Assembly: GCA_903843965.1 (NCBI GenBank)
Contig: CAIMRY010000031.1
Location: 62,001-126,000, forward strand
Direction: 5' to 3'
Source: an uncultured delta proteobacterium
GTDB taxonomy: Bacteria; Desulfobacterota; Desulfovibrionia; Desulfovibrionales; Desulfovibrionaceae
Length of the DNA stretch: 64,000 nt
The position numbers were made by a program, and so were the translations under genes. This document shows positions 17,616-27,110 of this stretch, piece by piece. Positions within the stretch are counted from its first letter, which is position 1. Every line of letters begins with the position of its first letter. The notes below the pieces were generated by a model. The model was given only the letters and a program-made list of their open reading frames with translations, was not told the origin of the DNA and made no database searches.

Positions 17616-19034
17616 ATGATGGAACTTGACCCGAAAATGGACTACCGCGTTGCAGATCTGTCCCTGGCCGACTGGGGCCGCAAGGAGCTGCAGCTCTCCG
17701 AGAACGAGATGCCCGGCCTCATGGCCCTGCGCACCAAGCATGGCAAGAAGAAGCCGCTGAAGGGCATGAAGATCATGGGCAGCCTGCACATGACCATCCA
17801 GACGGCCATGCTCATCGAGACCCTGTCTGCTTTGGGTGCGGACCTGCGCTGGGCCTCGTGCAACATCTTCAGCACCCAGGACCACGCCGCCGCAGCCATC
17901 GCCAAGGCGGGCACGGCCAAGGTCTTCGCCTGGAAGGGCGAGAGCCTGGAAGACTACTGGTGGTGCACCGAGCAGGCCCTCACCTGGCCCGACGGCTCCG
18001 GCCCGGACCTCATCGTGGACGACGGCGGCGACGCCACGCTCATGATCCACCAGGGCGTGAAGTGCGAGAAAGACCCCGCGCTGCTCAAGAAGAAGGTGGA
18101 CAACAAGGAATTCCAGATCATCATGGACCGCCTGGCCCACGGCCACAAGGCCGATCCCAAGAAGTGGACGAAGATCGCGGCCAAGGTGCGCGGGGTGAGC
18201 GAGGAGACCACCACCGGCGTGCACCGTCTGTACGACATGCAGAAGAAGGGCGAGCTGCTCTTCCCGGCCATCAACGTCAACGACTCCGTGACCAAGAGCA
18301 AGTTCGACAACCTGTACGGCTGCCGCGAGTCCCTGGCCGACGGCATCAAGCGCGCCACGGACATCATGATCGCGGGCAAGGTCTGCGTGGTGGTGGGCTA
18401 CGGCGACGTGGGCAAGGGCTGCGCCCAGTCCATGCGCGGTTTCGGCGCGCGCGTGCTGATCACCGAGATCGACCCCATCTGCGCGCTCCAGGCGGCCATG
18501 GAGGGCTACGAGGTCCTGCCCATGGACAAGGCCTGCGAGCTGGGCGACATCTTCATCACCGCCACGGGCAACCTCCATGTGGTGGGCGCCAAGCACATGG
18601 TCAAGATGAAGGATGAGGCCATCCTCTGCAACATCGGCCACTTCGACTCCGAGATCGAGATGAGCTTCCTGGAGACCAACCCCGGGTGCAAGAAGCTTGA
18701 GATCAAGCCTCAGGTGGACAAGTGGACCCTGCCCGGCGGCAAGTCCCTCATTGTCCTGGCCGAGGGCCGCCTGGTGAACCTGGGCTGCGCCACAGGCCAC
18801 CCCAGCTTTGTCATGAGCAACTCCTTCACCAACCAGGTGCTGGCACAGCTGGATCTGGCCGCCAACACGTACGAGCCCAAGGTCATGATCCTGCCCAAGA
18901 AGCTCGACGAGGAGGTCGCCCGCCTGCACCTGGAGCGCCTGGGCGTGCAGCTGGACATCCTGACCAAGCAGCAGGCCGACTACCTGGGCGTGGCCCAGGA
19001 CGGCCCCTACAAGTCGGACCACTACCGCTACTAG
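17616..19034 (+). CDS. ahcY: S-adenosylhomocysteine hydrolase
   Basis: 472-residue NAD-dependent enzyme splitting S-adenosylhomocysteine into adenosine and homocysteine, removing the inhibitor of methyl transfer. Motifs: [31 protein letters not shown], the NAD-binding [18 protein letters not shown], and the C-terminal KSDHYRY that caps the neighbouring active site. Length is normal. CTGGAGGAAAG precedes the ATG. The second gene of the sahR operon and the regulator's natural target. Confidence 0.97.
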   Translation: MMELDPKMDYRVADLSLADWGRKELQLSENEMPGLMALRTKHGKKKPLKGMKIMGSLHMTIQTAMLIETLSALGADLRWASCNIFSTQDHAAAAIAKAGTAKVFAWKGESLEDYWWCTEQALTWPDGSGPDLIVDDGGDATLMIHQGVKCEKDPALLKKKVDNKEFQIIMDRLAHGHKADPKKWTKIAAKVRGVSEETTTGVHRLYDMQKKGELLFPAINVNDSVTKSKFDNLYGCRESLADGIKRATDIMIAGKVCVVVGYGDVGKGCAQSMRGFGARVLITEIDPICALQAAMEGYEVLPMDKACELGDIFITATGNLHVVGAKHMVKMKDEAILCNIGHFDSEIEMSFLETNPGCKKLEIKPQVDKWTLPGGKSLIVLAEGRLVNLGCATGHPSFVMSNSFTNQVLAQLDLAANTYEPKVMILPKKLDEEVARLHLERLGVQLDILTKQQADYLGVAQDGPYKSDHYRY

Positions 19035-19049
19035 AGAGCAGGGTTTTTC

Positions 19050-19381
19050 CCGGGGGGCCTGAGGCCCCCCGGACCCCCCATTGCGCCGAAAGGGCTGTTT
19101 CAGGTTCCTCCTGAAACAGCCCTTTCGGCTTGTGCGGAGCAAGAAATTCGTGGGAAGTGGCCGGGCGGGTCAGAGGGGGCCAAGGGGGCCGTGGTGCGGC
19201 GTGAAACATGGACGCGGCACCCGTGAAGCCCCTCTCGAAACGGGCCAACCGCGTGCGGGTTTTTGAGCGTCATCGCTCAAAAACCCGCACGCATTGCCAG
19301 GACCGGGCCAAGCCGACGCGTCTGCCCAGGCAACCTCGGCCCAAACCCTACGGGGGTTCCAAGGGGCCTCTGGCCCCTTGG
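19050..19381. repeat. Cluster of four strong hairpins between convergent genes
   Basis: Four perfect inverted repeats fill the 364-base gap between ahcY and the lysR-type gene: arms 19050-19059/19063-19072 (10 bp, 3-base loop), 19086-19104/19110-19128 (19 bp, loop TTCCT), 19251-19269/19274-19292 (19 bp, loop TCAT) and 19359-19368/19372-19381 (10 bp, loop TCT). None has a proper T-run directly after it. They probably stop or pace converging transcription from both sides, but their number and length are unusual. Confidence 0.8.
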
Positions 19382-19398
19382 CCGCCGGAGGCTATTGC

Positions 19399-20310
19399 TC
19401 ACGCTAGCTCTCGGCGCGCCGCCTGTTTCAGGGCCTTGCCCACACGCGCCAAAAGCCTGGAGGGGATGTTCCAGCAGTGCCAGTGCAGCGGCACCGGCAT
19501 GGGCTCGGGCCAGAGGTCCACCAGCGCGCCCGAGGCCAGATGGACGCCCGCCTGGAGGTGCGGGATGAGCCCGTACCCTGCGCCGCCCAGCACGAAGTCC
19601 ACGAAGGGCTCGGAGTTGGGCACGTGGTGACGCGGCGCGCAGTCCGGGCTGGCGCCCAGGTTTTGGTTCAGAAACTGGTCGTGGACGTTGTCGTCGCGGT
19701 TGAAGACCACGGCAGGCGCGCTCCAGGCCGCCTTGAGCGTGAGGCCCTCCGGGAGCCAGCGCGCGGCGAAGTCCGGCGCGCAGGCGCAGTGGTAGCGCAT
19801 GACCCCCAGGAACTCCGCCCGGCAGCCCTGCGCCGGGGACTTGCGCGTGCTCACGCAGCCCGCCACCTCGCCTCCGCGCAAGAGCTCCAGGGTGCGTTCC
19901 TGGTCGTCCACGCGCAGGTCCAGCGCCACCCGCTCGGCCACCAGCAGCGGGAGCACGGCCTTGCTGAACCAGGTGGCCAGGGTGTCGGCATTGACGGCCA
20001 GGGCCAGGGTCTGCCAGGGTGCGCCCGCCGCGTTGGAGGCTCCTGCCGGGGCGAACTGCCGGGCCAGATCCGCCGTCAGCTCCGCCTCCAGCAGGCCCAC
20101 GCGCCGCGCATGCCTGAGCAGCGCCCGACCCGGCCCCGTGGGACGCGGGGGTTGGGTGCGCGTGAGCACGGGCTGGCCCACGGCCTCCTCCATCTGCCGT
20201 ATGCGCTGCGACACCGCCGATTGCGTGAGGTTGAGCCGCCGCGCCGCGCGCTCGAACCCGCCCTCGTCCGCCACTGCCGCCAACGTCTTCAGGAGTTTCG
20301 TTTCGATCAT
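19399..20310 (-). CDS. ArgP/LysG-type LysR regulator
   Basis: 303-residue LysR-family regulator: N-terminal helix-turn-helix (AAVADEGGFERAARRLNLTQSAVSQRIRQME) and periplasmic-binding-like effector domain. It belongs to the ArgP/IciA/LysG branch by its end-to-end layout (e.g. NADTLATWF, CVSTRKSPAQGCRAEFLGVMRYHC), which controls ArgO/LysE exporters in response to Arg and Lys. It is divergent from an ArgO-type exporter with a T-N11-A palindrome between them. Confidence 0.88.
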   Translation of the reverse strand: MIETKLLKTLAAVADEGGFERAARRLNLTQSAVSQRIRQMEEAVGQPVLTRTQPPRPTGPGRALLRHARRVGLLEAELTADLARQFAPAGASNAAGAPWQTLALAVNADTLATWFSKAVLPLLVAERVALDLRVDDQERTLELLRGGEVAGCVSTRKSPAQGCRAEFLGVMRYHCACAPDFAARWLPEGLTLKAAWSAPAVVFNRDDNVHDQFLNQNLGASPDCAPRHHVPNSEPFVDFVLGGAGYGLIPHLQAGVHLASGALVDLWPEPMPVPLHWHCWNIPSRLLARVGKALKQAARRELA

Positions 20311-20318
20311 GGAAAGAC

Positions 20319-20333
20319 ATTAGCAGAACTAAT
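20319..20333. promoter_or_regulatory. LysR-type operator in the argP-argO spacer
   Basis: ATTAGCAGAACTAAT: perfect 5-base arms with a 5-base centre, satisfying the T-N11-A rule for LysR binding. It lies 9 bases from the regulator's start codon and 74 bases before the exporter, suiting joint control. Confidence 0.6.
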
Positions 20334-20406
20334 GAACATTGAAAAGAATGAATTGTACTTTTCACGTGTCGGCGGCTAGCTCTGAGGCCAAGAAGCGGAG
20401 GGAGAC

Positions 20407-21081
20407 ATGACGGACATGCAGATGAGCTGGCCGCAGTTGGCGCAGGGGTTTGGACTGGGTTTCGGGCTCATCGTGGCCATCGGCGCGCAGAACGTGTTCG
20501 TGCTGACCCAGGGCGCGCGCGGGCACCGGCCCTGGCTGGTGGCCGGGGTCTGCACCCTGTGCGACGCCCTGCTCATCGCCGCCGGGGTGGGCGGGGTCGG
20601 CCTGGCTGCGGCCAGGGCCCCGCTGGCGGCCAGCCTGCTGGCCTGCGCCGGGGTGCTGTTTCTTGCGGTCTACGGCCTGCGGGCCTTGCACAGCGCCCTG
20701 CGCGGTGCATCGCCGGGGCTCGTGGCCGGGGCGGAGCCCGCGCCCCTCGGGGCCATCCTGCTCACGGCCCTGGGGGTGAGCCTGCTCAACCCCCATGCCC
20801 TGCTGGACACGGTGGTGCTCCTCGGCGGGCTGTCCAGCCAGCTGGACGGTCCGGGACGGTTGAGCTTCGGGCTGGGCGCGGTTTTGGCCTCGGCCTGCTG
20901 GTTTTTTTCGCTGAGCCTGGGCGGGCGGCTTTTGGCCCCGGTGCTGCGCAGACCGGCGGCCTGGCGCGTGCTTGATGTCCTGGTCTGCCTGACCATGTGG
21001 ACCCTGGCCGCCGGGATCGGCCGGGAGGTGCTCAGCGGGCCTGGCCAGGCGCTCTTGTCCGGCTCCGGCCCGGGCCTGTGA
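20407..21081 (+). CDS. ArgO/LysE-type amino-acid exporter
   Basis: 224-residue inner-membrane exporter with six hydrophobic segments. It has the LysE/ArgO hallmarks GLIVAIGAQNVFVLTQGARG near the N-terminus and SLLNPHALLDTVVLLGG in the middle. Substrates of the family are arginine, lysine and toxic analogues such as canavanine. Paired divergently with its likely regulator. The end is 5 bases from the convergent GGDEF gene. Confidence 0.9.
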   Translation: MTDMQMSWPQLAQGFGLGFGLIVAIGAQNVFVLTQGARGHRPWLVAGVCTLCDALLIAAGVGGVGLAAARAPLAASLLACAGVLFLAVYGLRALHSALRGASPGLVAGAEPAPLGAILLTALGVSLLNPHALLDTVVLLGGLSSQLDGPGRLSFGLGAVLASACWFFSLSLGGRLLAPVLRRPAAWRVLDVLVCLTMWTLAAGIGREVLSGPGQALLSGSGPGL

Positions 21082-21086
21082 GCTGT

Positions 21087-21989
21087 CTATGAACAGTCCA
21101 GCGTGGTGCGGTTGCGGCCCGCGCACTTGGAGAGGTGCATCATGGCCCCGGCCCTGACCATCAGCGATTCCAGCGTGTCGGTGGGCACGGCCATGCTGCC
21201 CCCCACGGACACCGTCACCCGGAGCAGGCCGTCCGGGGTGGGCAGGGCGCTGGCCTCCACCAGTTTGCGCATGCGCTCGGCGATGTTGCGAAACGTGTCC
21301 GGGTCCACGCCGGGCACCAGGGCCACGAATTCCTCGCCGTCCCAGCGGCTGAGCCTGTCCACCCCGCGCAGGGCGCTGGTGAGGGTTCTGGCCACCATGA
21401 CGAGGGCCCGGTCGCCGGTTTCGCGGTCATAGGAGAGGTTCACGGCCTCGAAGCCGTCGATGTCCGCGAACAGCAGGCCAAAGGGCACCTTGAAGTGGCG
21501 CAGGCACTTGAGCTTGTGTTCAAAGTCCAGGGTGGCGGCGCGCCTGTTGCCCAGCCCGGTGAGCGGGTCGGCCAGGCTCATCTGCTTGAGGGCGCGCAAC
21601 TCCTCCAGCCTGTCGCGCTGGGCCGAGTTGTCGGCGAAGATCTCCACGGCCCCGATGATGCTCCCGGATTTGTCGCGCATGGGCGCAATGCGGATGCACA
21701 CCGACACCCGGTGTCCGTCCTTGTGGTGCAGGAACACCTCGGCCTCCCGGGTCTGGCCGTCGGCCAAGGTGCTGGCCAGGGGGCAGCCGCAGACGCAGAG
21801 CTGCGCGCCTTCCTCGTCCACGTGCATGAGCAGGTTGTCGGCGCAGCGGCGGCCCAGAACCTCCCCGGCGCTGAAGCCGGAGATGCGCTCCGCCCCGTGG
21901 TTCCAGTAGGTGATGGTCCGTGTGCTGTCGACGAAGTAGACCCCGTCGTAGAGGTTGTCGAGGAGGCTTTTGTAGAAGTCTTGCTGCAT
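21087..21989 (-). CDS. PAS-GGDEF diguanylate cyclase
   Basis: 300-residue cytoplasmic protein. A PAS sensor domain (about 5-120) contains a cysteine cluster (CVCGC, 65-69) and TITYWNHGAERISGF. A GGDEF domain follows, with the signature reading DGEEF at 217-221, so the first Gly is Asp. An RxxD inhibitory site stands five residues before it (R208-D211). The family makes cyclic-di-GMP; the altered first position occurs in some active enzymes, so activity is likely but not certain. No partner gene adjacent. Confidence 0.9.
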   Translation of the reverse strand: MQQDFYKSLLDNLYDGVYFVDSTRTITYWNHGAERISGFSAGEVLGRRCADNLLMHVDEEGAQLCVCGCPLASTLADGQTREAEVFLHHKDGHRVSVCIRIAPMRDKSGSIIGAVEIFADNSAQRDRLEELRALKQMSLADPLTGLGNRRAATLDFEHKLKCLRHFKVPFGLLFADIDGFEAVNLSYDRETGDRALVMVARTLTSALRGVDRLSRWDGEEFVALVPGVDPDTFRNIAERMRKLVEASALPTPDGLLRVTVSVGGSMAVPTDTLESLMVRAGAMMHLSKCAGRNRTTLDCS

Positions 21990-22141
21990 GTGTTCCTCGC
22001 TACTGCGTTGTTGCTGTGGGCAGCTATCCGGGGCCTGGTTGCCTGGCTGCGTGCGCAGGAAGCGCCGGGGGGACGCTAAAGCAAGGCCGTTTTACATATT
22101 ATCCCACAATGGAGTGTTTGCGCAAGGGGCGCGCAAAATCA

Positions 22142-22180
22142 AACGGGGCGTCCCGGCATTGCCCAGGACGCCCCGTTGGC
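22142..22180 (-). terminator. Rho-independent terminator of the zinc-ribbon gene
   Basis: Perfect 12-bp arms (22142-22153 and 22166-22177) with a 12-base loop. Read on the minus strand it is followed by TTTGATTTT. It lies 27 bases beyond the stop of the minus-strand gene ending at 22204. Confidence 0.75.
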
Positions 22181-22203
22181 GGTGTGAGGAAGAAGGCTTC
22201 AGC

Positions 22204-22467
22204 CTAGAAACAGACGGCGACCAGGTTGAAGGAGGTGTAGTTGTTGTCCGGGTTCTCGGCGTAGCGGCAGCCCATGCGCGAGGCGTCGCGCTTGTTGATG
22301 ATGTCCGCTTCCGAGCCTTTGTAGTATTCGCAGTCGTTGTTGTAGCACACGACGATGACGCCCCAGCCGGTTTCGGGCGGGGCCAGCCAGGCCTCCATGG
22401 GCTTGTTGCAGTGCGGGCAGACGCGGTCTTCCAGTTCGGTGACGATGCCGGCATATTCATGGATCAC
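22204..22467 (-). CDS. Small zinc-ribbon protein
   Basis: 87-residue protein, function unknown. Two cysteine pairs are visible: CPHC (17-20) and C41-x4-C46 (CYNNDC), a likely zinc ribbon of the Ogr/Delta or similar type. The rest has no membrane segment. It reads well with GGAGCAA upstream and ends in its own terminator, so it is likely a real single-gene unit. Confidence 0.75.
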   Translation of the reverse strand: MIHEYAGIVTELEDRVCPHCNKPMEAWLAPPETGWGVIVVCYNNDCEYYKGSEADIINKRDASRMGCRYAENPDNNYTSFNLVAVCF

Positions 22468-22545
22468 GGTGGATTGCTCCTTGTTGGTGCTTGGGTGGAC
22501 AGACTCTGCAAAGGTAAGGCCTTGGCGCGCGGCGTCAAGGGGGCG

Positions 22546-23244
22546 TCAGAAGCTGGTCTTGCGCGGAGTTCCGTCCCAGGGCTCTTCGATTTCCGCCGCC
22601 TGCTCCCGGACATGCTCGTCCAGGGTGTCTTCCTCCAGAATGTCATCGTCCAGAATGTCCTGCTCAAGCGGGTCCTCGTCGGAAGGTCCGGACTCCGCCT
22701 CCAGGGCCGCGCCGCCCTGGCCGGACTGCCGGAGCTCGCGTAGCAGGCGGAACAGCGCGCGGCTGGAGCGCGGGGGCTTGTTCTTTTCCGCCTCGGCGCG
22801 GGCGTTGCGCGCCAGTTGGCGGATTCTGCTGCGCACCTCGACCTGTTCGGCCTCCGGGGCCAGGGACACGAGGCCCTCCAGACCGGACTCGTCACCGGCG
22901 AGAAGCGCCGCGCGCCACGCCTCCACGGCATGGAACTCCCGCGCCTGGCTGCGGTTGCCGGACTCCATGTCCTCAACGGCCAGGGCCAGGGGGTCGGCGT
23001 CGGTATCGCGCATCAGCGCGCCGATGAACTGGAGCTGGCGGCGTTTGGCCTCGTGTTTGGCCAGGGCCTTGAACTCCATGATCGCCTCCAGCAGGCGCGG
23101 AGGCAGGTCGAGCTTGGCCAGGGCCGATTCGGGCAGCTCGGCCAGCTTGCCGCCAAGCACCTGCAGGGCGGCGCTGTCGCGCTTTTTCTGGGAGCGGCTG
23201 GGCGGCCGGGGATCGGTATGGTCGTAGGGCTTGGGCTTGCGCAT
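22546..23244 (-). CDS. darP: DarP/YjgA ribosome-assembly factor
   Basis: 232-residue member of the DUF615/YjgA family, whose E. coli member helps late 50S assembly. Core blocks are RSQKKRDSAALQVLGGKLAEL, RRQLQFIGALMRD and EKNKPPRSSRALFRLLRELRQ. The family is usually about 180 residues; here an acidic C-terminal tail of about 50 residues follows (SDEDPLEQDILDDDILEE), which may be disordered. ATG at 23244 with GGAGACC upstream. Confidence 0.88.
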   Translation of the reverse strand: MRKPKPYDHTDPRPPSRSQKKRDSAALQVLGGKLAELPESALAKLDLPPRLLEAIMEFKALAKHEAKRRQLQFIGALMRDTDADPLALAVEDMESGNRSQAREFHAVEAWRAALLAGDESGLEGLVSLAPEAEQVEVRSRIRQLARNARAEAEKNKPPRSSRALFRLLRELRQSGQGGAALEAESGPSDEDPLEQDILDDDILEEDTLDEHVREQAAEIEEPWDGTPRKTSF

Positions 23245-23271
23245 GGTCTCCTCTGGTCGATTGATAGGGGG

Positions 23272-23324
23272 CGCGTAAACTGGCGGCGTAAACTGGCCGG
23301 GCGGACTGGCCGGGCGGACTGGCC
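23272..23324. repeat. Short tandem GGACTGGCC-type repeats
   Basis: A spacer upstream of darP with repeated words: GCGTAAACTGGC twice, then GCGGACTGGCCGG in near-identical copies. No gene; part of a wider pattern of CTGGCC-containing repeats in this genome. Confidence 0.65.
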
Positions 23325-23440
23325 GTGTTCTCGGCGCGCACGGCGGCCATTGTCCCTGGTTTGTGTGCATCTGGCAAGAGCGGAAACAAGGGGCCGGGAG
23401 CGTGTGCCCCCGGCCTGTTTTGCGAATGGTTAATGCGGGC

Positions 23441-26400
23441 TTACGCCACCCAGTCGTCGTCCGCCTCCACTGGAGCAAAGCCCCGGCGGATGGTGTTCTC
23501 GGAGACCAGGCGCGGGTCCATGAACTGCAGCAGGTAGTCCGGACCGCCGCTCTTGGAGCCCACGCCGGACATGTTGAACCCGCCGAAGGCGTGGCGCTCG
23601 ACCATGGCGCCGGTGCTGCCCTTGTTCAGGTACAGGTTGCCCACGCGGAACTCGCGCCGGGCCTTGTCCAGATGTTTCGGGCTGCGGGAATACACCGCGC
23701 CGGTGAGGGCGAAGCGCGTGGAGTTCGCGATGTCCAGGGCCTCGTCAAAGGTCCCCGCGCGCATGACCGCCAGCACCGGCCCGAAGACCTCCTCCTGGGC
23801 GATGCGCATGCCTTTGGTGACGCCCTCGACGATGGTCAGCGGGGCGTAGCACGCACCCTGCGGTTCAGAGGGGAAGTCCGTGCGCCGCACCAGCACCTTG
23901 CCCTCGGAACAGGCCAGGTCCGCATATTTCATGCAGTTGGCCTGGGCGGCCTTGTCCACCACCGGGCCCATGTAGTTGGCCGGGTCCTCGGACGGGCCGA
24001 TCTTGATGCAGCTGGCGGCCTCGGCCAGGCGGCGGGTGAAGCGCTCGTAAATGGGGTCGAGCACGATGACGCGCGAGCAGGCCGAACACTTCTGCCCCTG
24101 GAAGCCGAAGGCCGAGTACAGGACGCCCAGCACGGCCTCGTCCAGGTCGGCGTCGTCGTCGATGATGATGGCGTTCTTGCCGCCCATCTCGGCGATGACC
24201 TTCTTGCACTGGATCTGGCCGGGCTGCACGTGAGCGGCTTTTTCCTGAATGCGCAGGCCCACCTCCATAGACCCGGTGAAGGCGATGACCGAAACGTCCG
24301 GGTGCTCCACCAGGGCGTCGCCCATGACCGAGCCCTTGCCCGGCAGGAAGTTGAACACGCCGTCGGGCAGCCCGGCCTCCTTGAAGATGCGCGCCAGGCC
24401 ATGGCCGATGACCGAGGACAGGCCCGAGGGCTTGTAGACCACCGCGTTGCCGCAGACGATGGCTGCGGCGGCCATGCCCGCGCTGATGGCCAGGGGGAAG
24501 TTCCACGGCCCGATGACCGCAGTGACGCCCTTGCCCTGGTAAAAGTACTGGTTCACCTCGCCCGGGGCGTTGCCCATGCGCCGGGGCGCGCCCAGGCGCA
24601 GCATCTCGCGGCCGTAGTACTCCAGGAAGTCGATGGCCTCGGCCACGTCGGCGTGGGCCTGGTCCCACTGCTTGCCCACCTCCAGCACCTGCAGGGCCGA
24701 GAGGGCGTCGATGTCGCGGCGCATGCCGTCCGCAGCCTTGAAGAGCACCTTGGCACGCTCCGCCGGGGCCACGTCGCGCCAAGACAGGAAGGCTTTTTTG
24801 GCCACGGCCACGGCTTCCTGGGTTTCTTTTAGGCCAGCCTGGCAGACCCGGCCCACGATCTCGGCCGGGTTGGCCGGGTTGTAGGAGTCCAGGATCTTGC
24901 CGGTGCGCACCTCCTTGCCGCCGATGATGAGCGGGTAGGTTGCGCCGAAGTTTGCGCGCACCTTGGCCAAGGCCTGGCGCATGCCTGCCCGGGCCGCCGG
25001 GATGGTGAAGTCCACGGCCGGGAAGTTGGCGAAGGCCGGCAGGCCGCCAAGGCTGGCCGTGGCCTGGGCCGCCGGGGTCACGGCATTGCGGACCGCGAGT
25101 TCGCGCTGGACGGTCAGTTCCGGGTTCTCCAGCAGGCGCGCCAGCTCCGCGCCCTCGGCAAAGCTCTGGCGCAGGAAGCTTTCGTTGGCGGTGTTCTCCA
25201 GCAACCGGCGCACCAGGTAGGCCATGCCCGGGATGAGGTCGCCGTAGGGACAGTACAGGCGCACGCGGCGGGCCACGTTGCGCAGGCCCTTGCGCACGGG
25301 CTCGGCCATGCCGTAGAGCACCTGGAACTCGTAGCGTTCCGCAGGCACGCTCAGGGCGGCGGCCATCTCCTGCACGGCGGAGATGGTGCGGATGTTGTGC
25401 GAGGCGCAGGCGAAGTGGCAGATGTCGTGGTTGGACAGGATGGTCCGGGCGTTGCGCTCATAGGCCATGTCGGTCTCGGCTTTGATGGTGTACACCGGCA
25501 CTTCCCAGCCGTTTTGCTTGGCCAGCACGGTCTCGGAGTCCCAGTACGCGCCCTTGACCAGGCGGATGGAGATGGGCAGGTTTTCGTGCCGCGCCCAGGA
25601 GATCAGCCCGGCCACGTCGGCGTCGGTGGACTTGAGATAGCACTGGAACACGATGCCCAGGTGCTGGTAGTCGCGGTGCTCCGGGGCGCTGCGCAGGCGC
25701 TTGAAGAGCTCGATGGTGATCTCCTTGTACTTCAGCTGCTCCATGTCGATGCACATGAAGCCGCCCATCTCCTTGACCTTGCTGTAGATGGGCTCCACGC
25801 GGCGGTAGATGCCCTCGACAGAGCCTGCGACATCCACGGCCTTGGCCTGGGAGAAGAAGGCTGAGGGCTTCACGGCCACGTTGACCTTGGGCGCGTGGCC
25901 CCAGTCGGAATCTCCGCCCGTTCCTTTCTCGACATCAAGGCCCTCCCATTTCTTGACCTCGGCCTGGATGGCTTCGAGCACCTCCAGGTAGCCCGCCTGG
26001 TAGGCGTCGGATTCGCGCTCGTTCACCGTGGCCTCGCCAAGCAGGTCGATGACGAAGGCGAAGCCGTCATTGCGCAATTGGCGGATGCCCTTGACCGCCT
26101 CGGAGGCCTTTTCGCCGATGATGAACTGGCGGGCCATGGACTCGATGTTCGCGCGGATGGCCTTGTTCAGCACCATGGCCACCAGGCCGCCGCCCAGGCC
26201 GGTCTTGCCCGCGCCCCACTTGAGCACGTCCGGGATGTTGGCGTCCTTGTCGCCGAAGTATTCCTCGATGTGCCGGGACAGGGACTCGGAGGTGGTGAGG
26301 TAGGGCAGCACGTCGACAAAGCGGAACATCTGGACCTTGAAGTCCTCGTTCTTCATGGCCCAGTCCATGACCTTGCCCGTCCACCAGCCCTTGTTGAAGA

Positions 26401-26488
26401 TCGACGGGGCCTCCCCTGCGATGCTCTGGAAGAATTCCTTGCCCCGCAGGACGATCTTCTCGTCCAGGGCCTTGATCTCGATGCTCAT
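23441..26488 (-). CDS. putA: Bifunctional proline dehydrogenase / glutamate-semialdehyde dehydrogenase
   Basis: 1015-residue enzyme oxidising proline to glutamate in two coupled steps. Residues about 100-450 are the FAD proline dehydrogenase barrel ([25 protein letters not shown]). From about 510 an aldehyde dehydrogenase domain has the catalytic Cys in QKCSACS and the general-base Glu in [12 protein letters not shown]. No ribbon-helix-helix repressor domain precedes them, so this PutA is not its own regulator; that role falls to the Lrp-type gene whose stop overlaps it by 4 bases (ATGA). Likely feeds electrons to the quinone pool at the membrane. Confidence 0.96.
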   Translation of the reverse strand: MSIEIKALDEKIVLRGKEFFQSIAGEAPSIFNKGWWTGKVMDWAMKNEDFKVQMFRFVDVLPYLTTSESLSRHIEEYFGDKDANIPDVLKWGAGKTGLGGGLVAMVLNKAIRANIESMARQFIIGEKASEAVKGIRQLRNDGFAFVIDLLGEATVNERESDAYQAGYLEVLEAIQAEVKKWEGLDVEKGTGGDSDWGHAPKVNVAVKPSAFFSQAKAVDVAGSVEGIYRRVEPIYSKVKEMGGFMCIDMEQLKYKEITIELFKRLRSAPEHRDYQHLGIVFQCYLKSTDADVAGLISWARHENLPISIRLVKGAYWDSETVLAKQNGWEVPVYTIKAETDMAYERNARTILSNHDICHFACASHNIRTISAVQEMAAALSVPAERYEFQVLYGMAEPVRKGLRNVARRVRLYCPYGDLIPGMAYLVRRLLENTANESFLRQSFAEGAELARLLENPELTVQRELAVRNAVTPAAQATASLGGLPAFANFPAVDFTIPAARAGMRQALAKVRANFGATYPLIIGGKEVRTGKILDSYNPANPAEIVGRVCQAGLKETQEAVAVAKKAFLSWRDVAPAERAKVLFKAADGMRRDIDALSALQVLEVGKQWDQAHADVAEAIDFLEYYGREMLRLGAPRRMGNAPGEVNQYFYQGKGVTAVIGPWNFPLAISAGMAAAAIVCGNAVVYKPSGLSSVIGHGLARIFKEAGLPDGVFNFLPGKGSVMGDALVEHPDVSVIAFTGSMEVGLRIQEKAAHVQPGQIQCKKVIAEMGGKNAIIIDDDADLDEAVLGVLYSAFGFQGQKCSACSRVIVLDPIYERFTRRLAEAASCIKIGPSEDPANYMGPVVDKAAQANCMKYADLACSEGKVLVRRTDFPSEPQGACYAPLTIVEGVTKGMRIAQEEVFGPVLAVMRAGTFDEALDIANSTRFALTGAVYSRSPKHLDKARREFRVGNLYLNKGSTGAMVERHAFGGFNMSGVGSKSGGPDYLLQFMDPRLVSENTIRRGFAPVEADDDWVA

Positions 26489-26982
26489 TCTTCGGCTCCT
26501 TGGGTGTTTTCCGTGGCCGCGTCCTGGGTCGTGATGTCAAGCGGCAGCACGCGCGTTTCCTTGAGGGTGGTCAGGACCACGGTGGTGCGCGTGTCGCGCA
26601 CGCCGGGAATGGCCCCGAACTGTTGCAGGATGTGCTGCAGGTGCTCCGTGTCGCGGGCGCGCACCTTGGCCAGGTACGAGTCCTGTCCGGCGGTGTAGTG
26701 CATTTCGAGCACGCCGGGCACCTTGGCCAGGGCCTTGCCCGTGTCCATGGCCCCCACGCTCTCCTCCACGCGCACAAAGGTGAAGGCCGTCAGGGTGAAG
26801 CCCACGTCCTTGGGCCGCAGCACGGCCTCAAAGCCCTTGATGATGCCCTTGCGCTCCAGCTTGCGCATGCGCTCCAACACGGCCGAGGGGGCCATACCCA
26901 CCTGGCGGGCGATCTCGGCGTTGGAGGTCCGGCCATTATCCTGAACTATCGTCAATATTTTGATATCGATCTTGTCAATCAT
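26485..26982 (-). CDS. Lrp/AsnC-family regulator of putA
   Basis: 165-residue Lrp-type regulator: N-terminal winged helix (KILTIVQDNGRTSNAEIARQV) and C-terminal RAM domain, with YTAGQDSYLAKVRARD matching the usual G-x-x-D ligand loop. It sits immediately upstream of putA in one transcript and most likely activates it in response to proline. The start ATG at 26982 has GGAGGACAG before it. Confidence 0.9.
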   Translation of the reverse strand: MIDKIDIKILTIVQDNGRTSNAEIARQVGMAPSAVLERMRKLERKGIIKGFEAVLRPKDVGFTLTAFTFVRVEESVGAMDTGKALAKVPGVLEMHYTAGQDSYLAKVRARDTEHLQHILQQFGAIPGVRDTRTTVVLTTLKETRVLPLDITTQDAATENTQGAEE

Positions 26983-27004
26983 TCTGTCCTCCGTCGTTCA
27001 GCCG

Positions 27005-27033
27005 AATAAAGTTCGTTTCGTAGGAAATGTCAA
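27005..27033 (-). promoter_or_regulatory. Promoter of lrp-putA
   Basis: Minus strand TTGACA (27033-27028) and TTTATT (27010-27005) with a 17-base spacer. The -35 is perfect. It is 23 bases before the regulator's start, so little leader is expected. Confidence 0.6.
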
Positions 27034-27110
27034 GGGGTGGGGTGCAGGGTGGCCTTGCGCAATTCCGTGTATTTGCTATGTGCAGGATACGTTCAATGCT
27101 GGAGAGCCCC

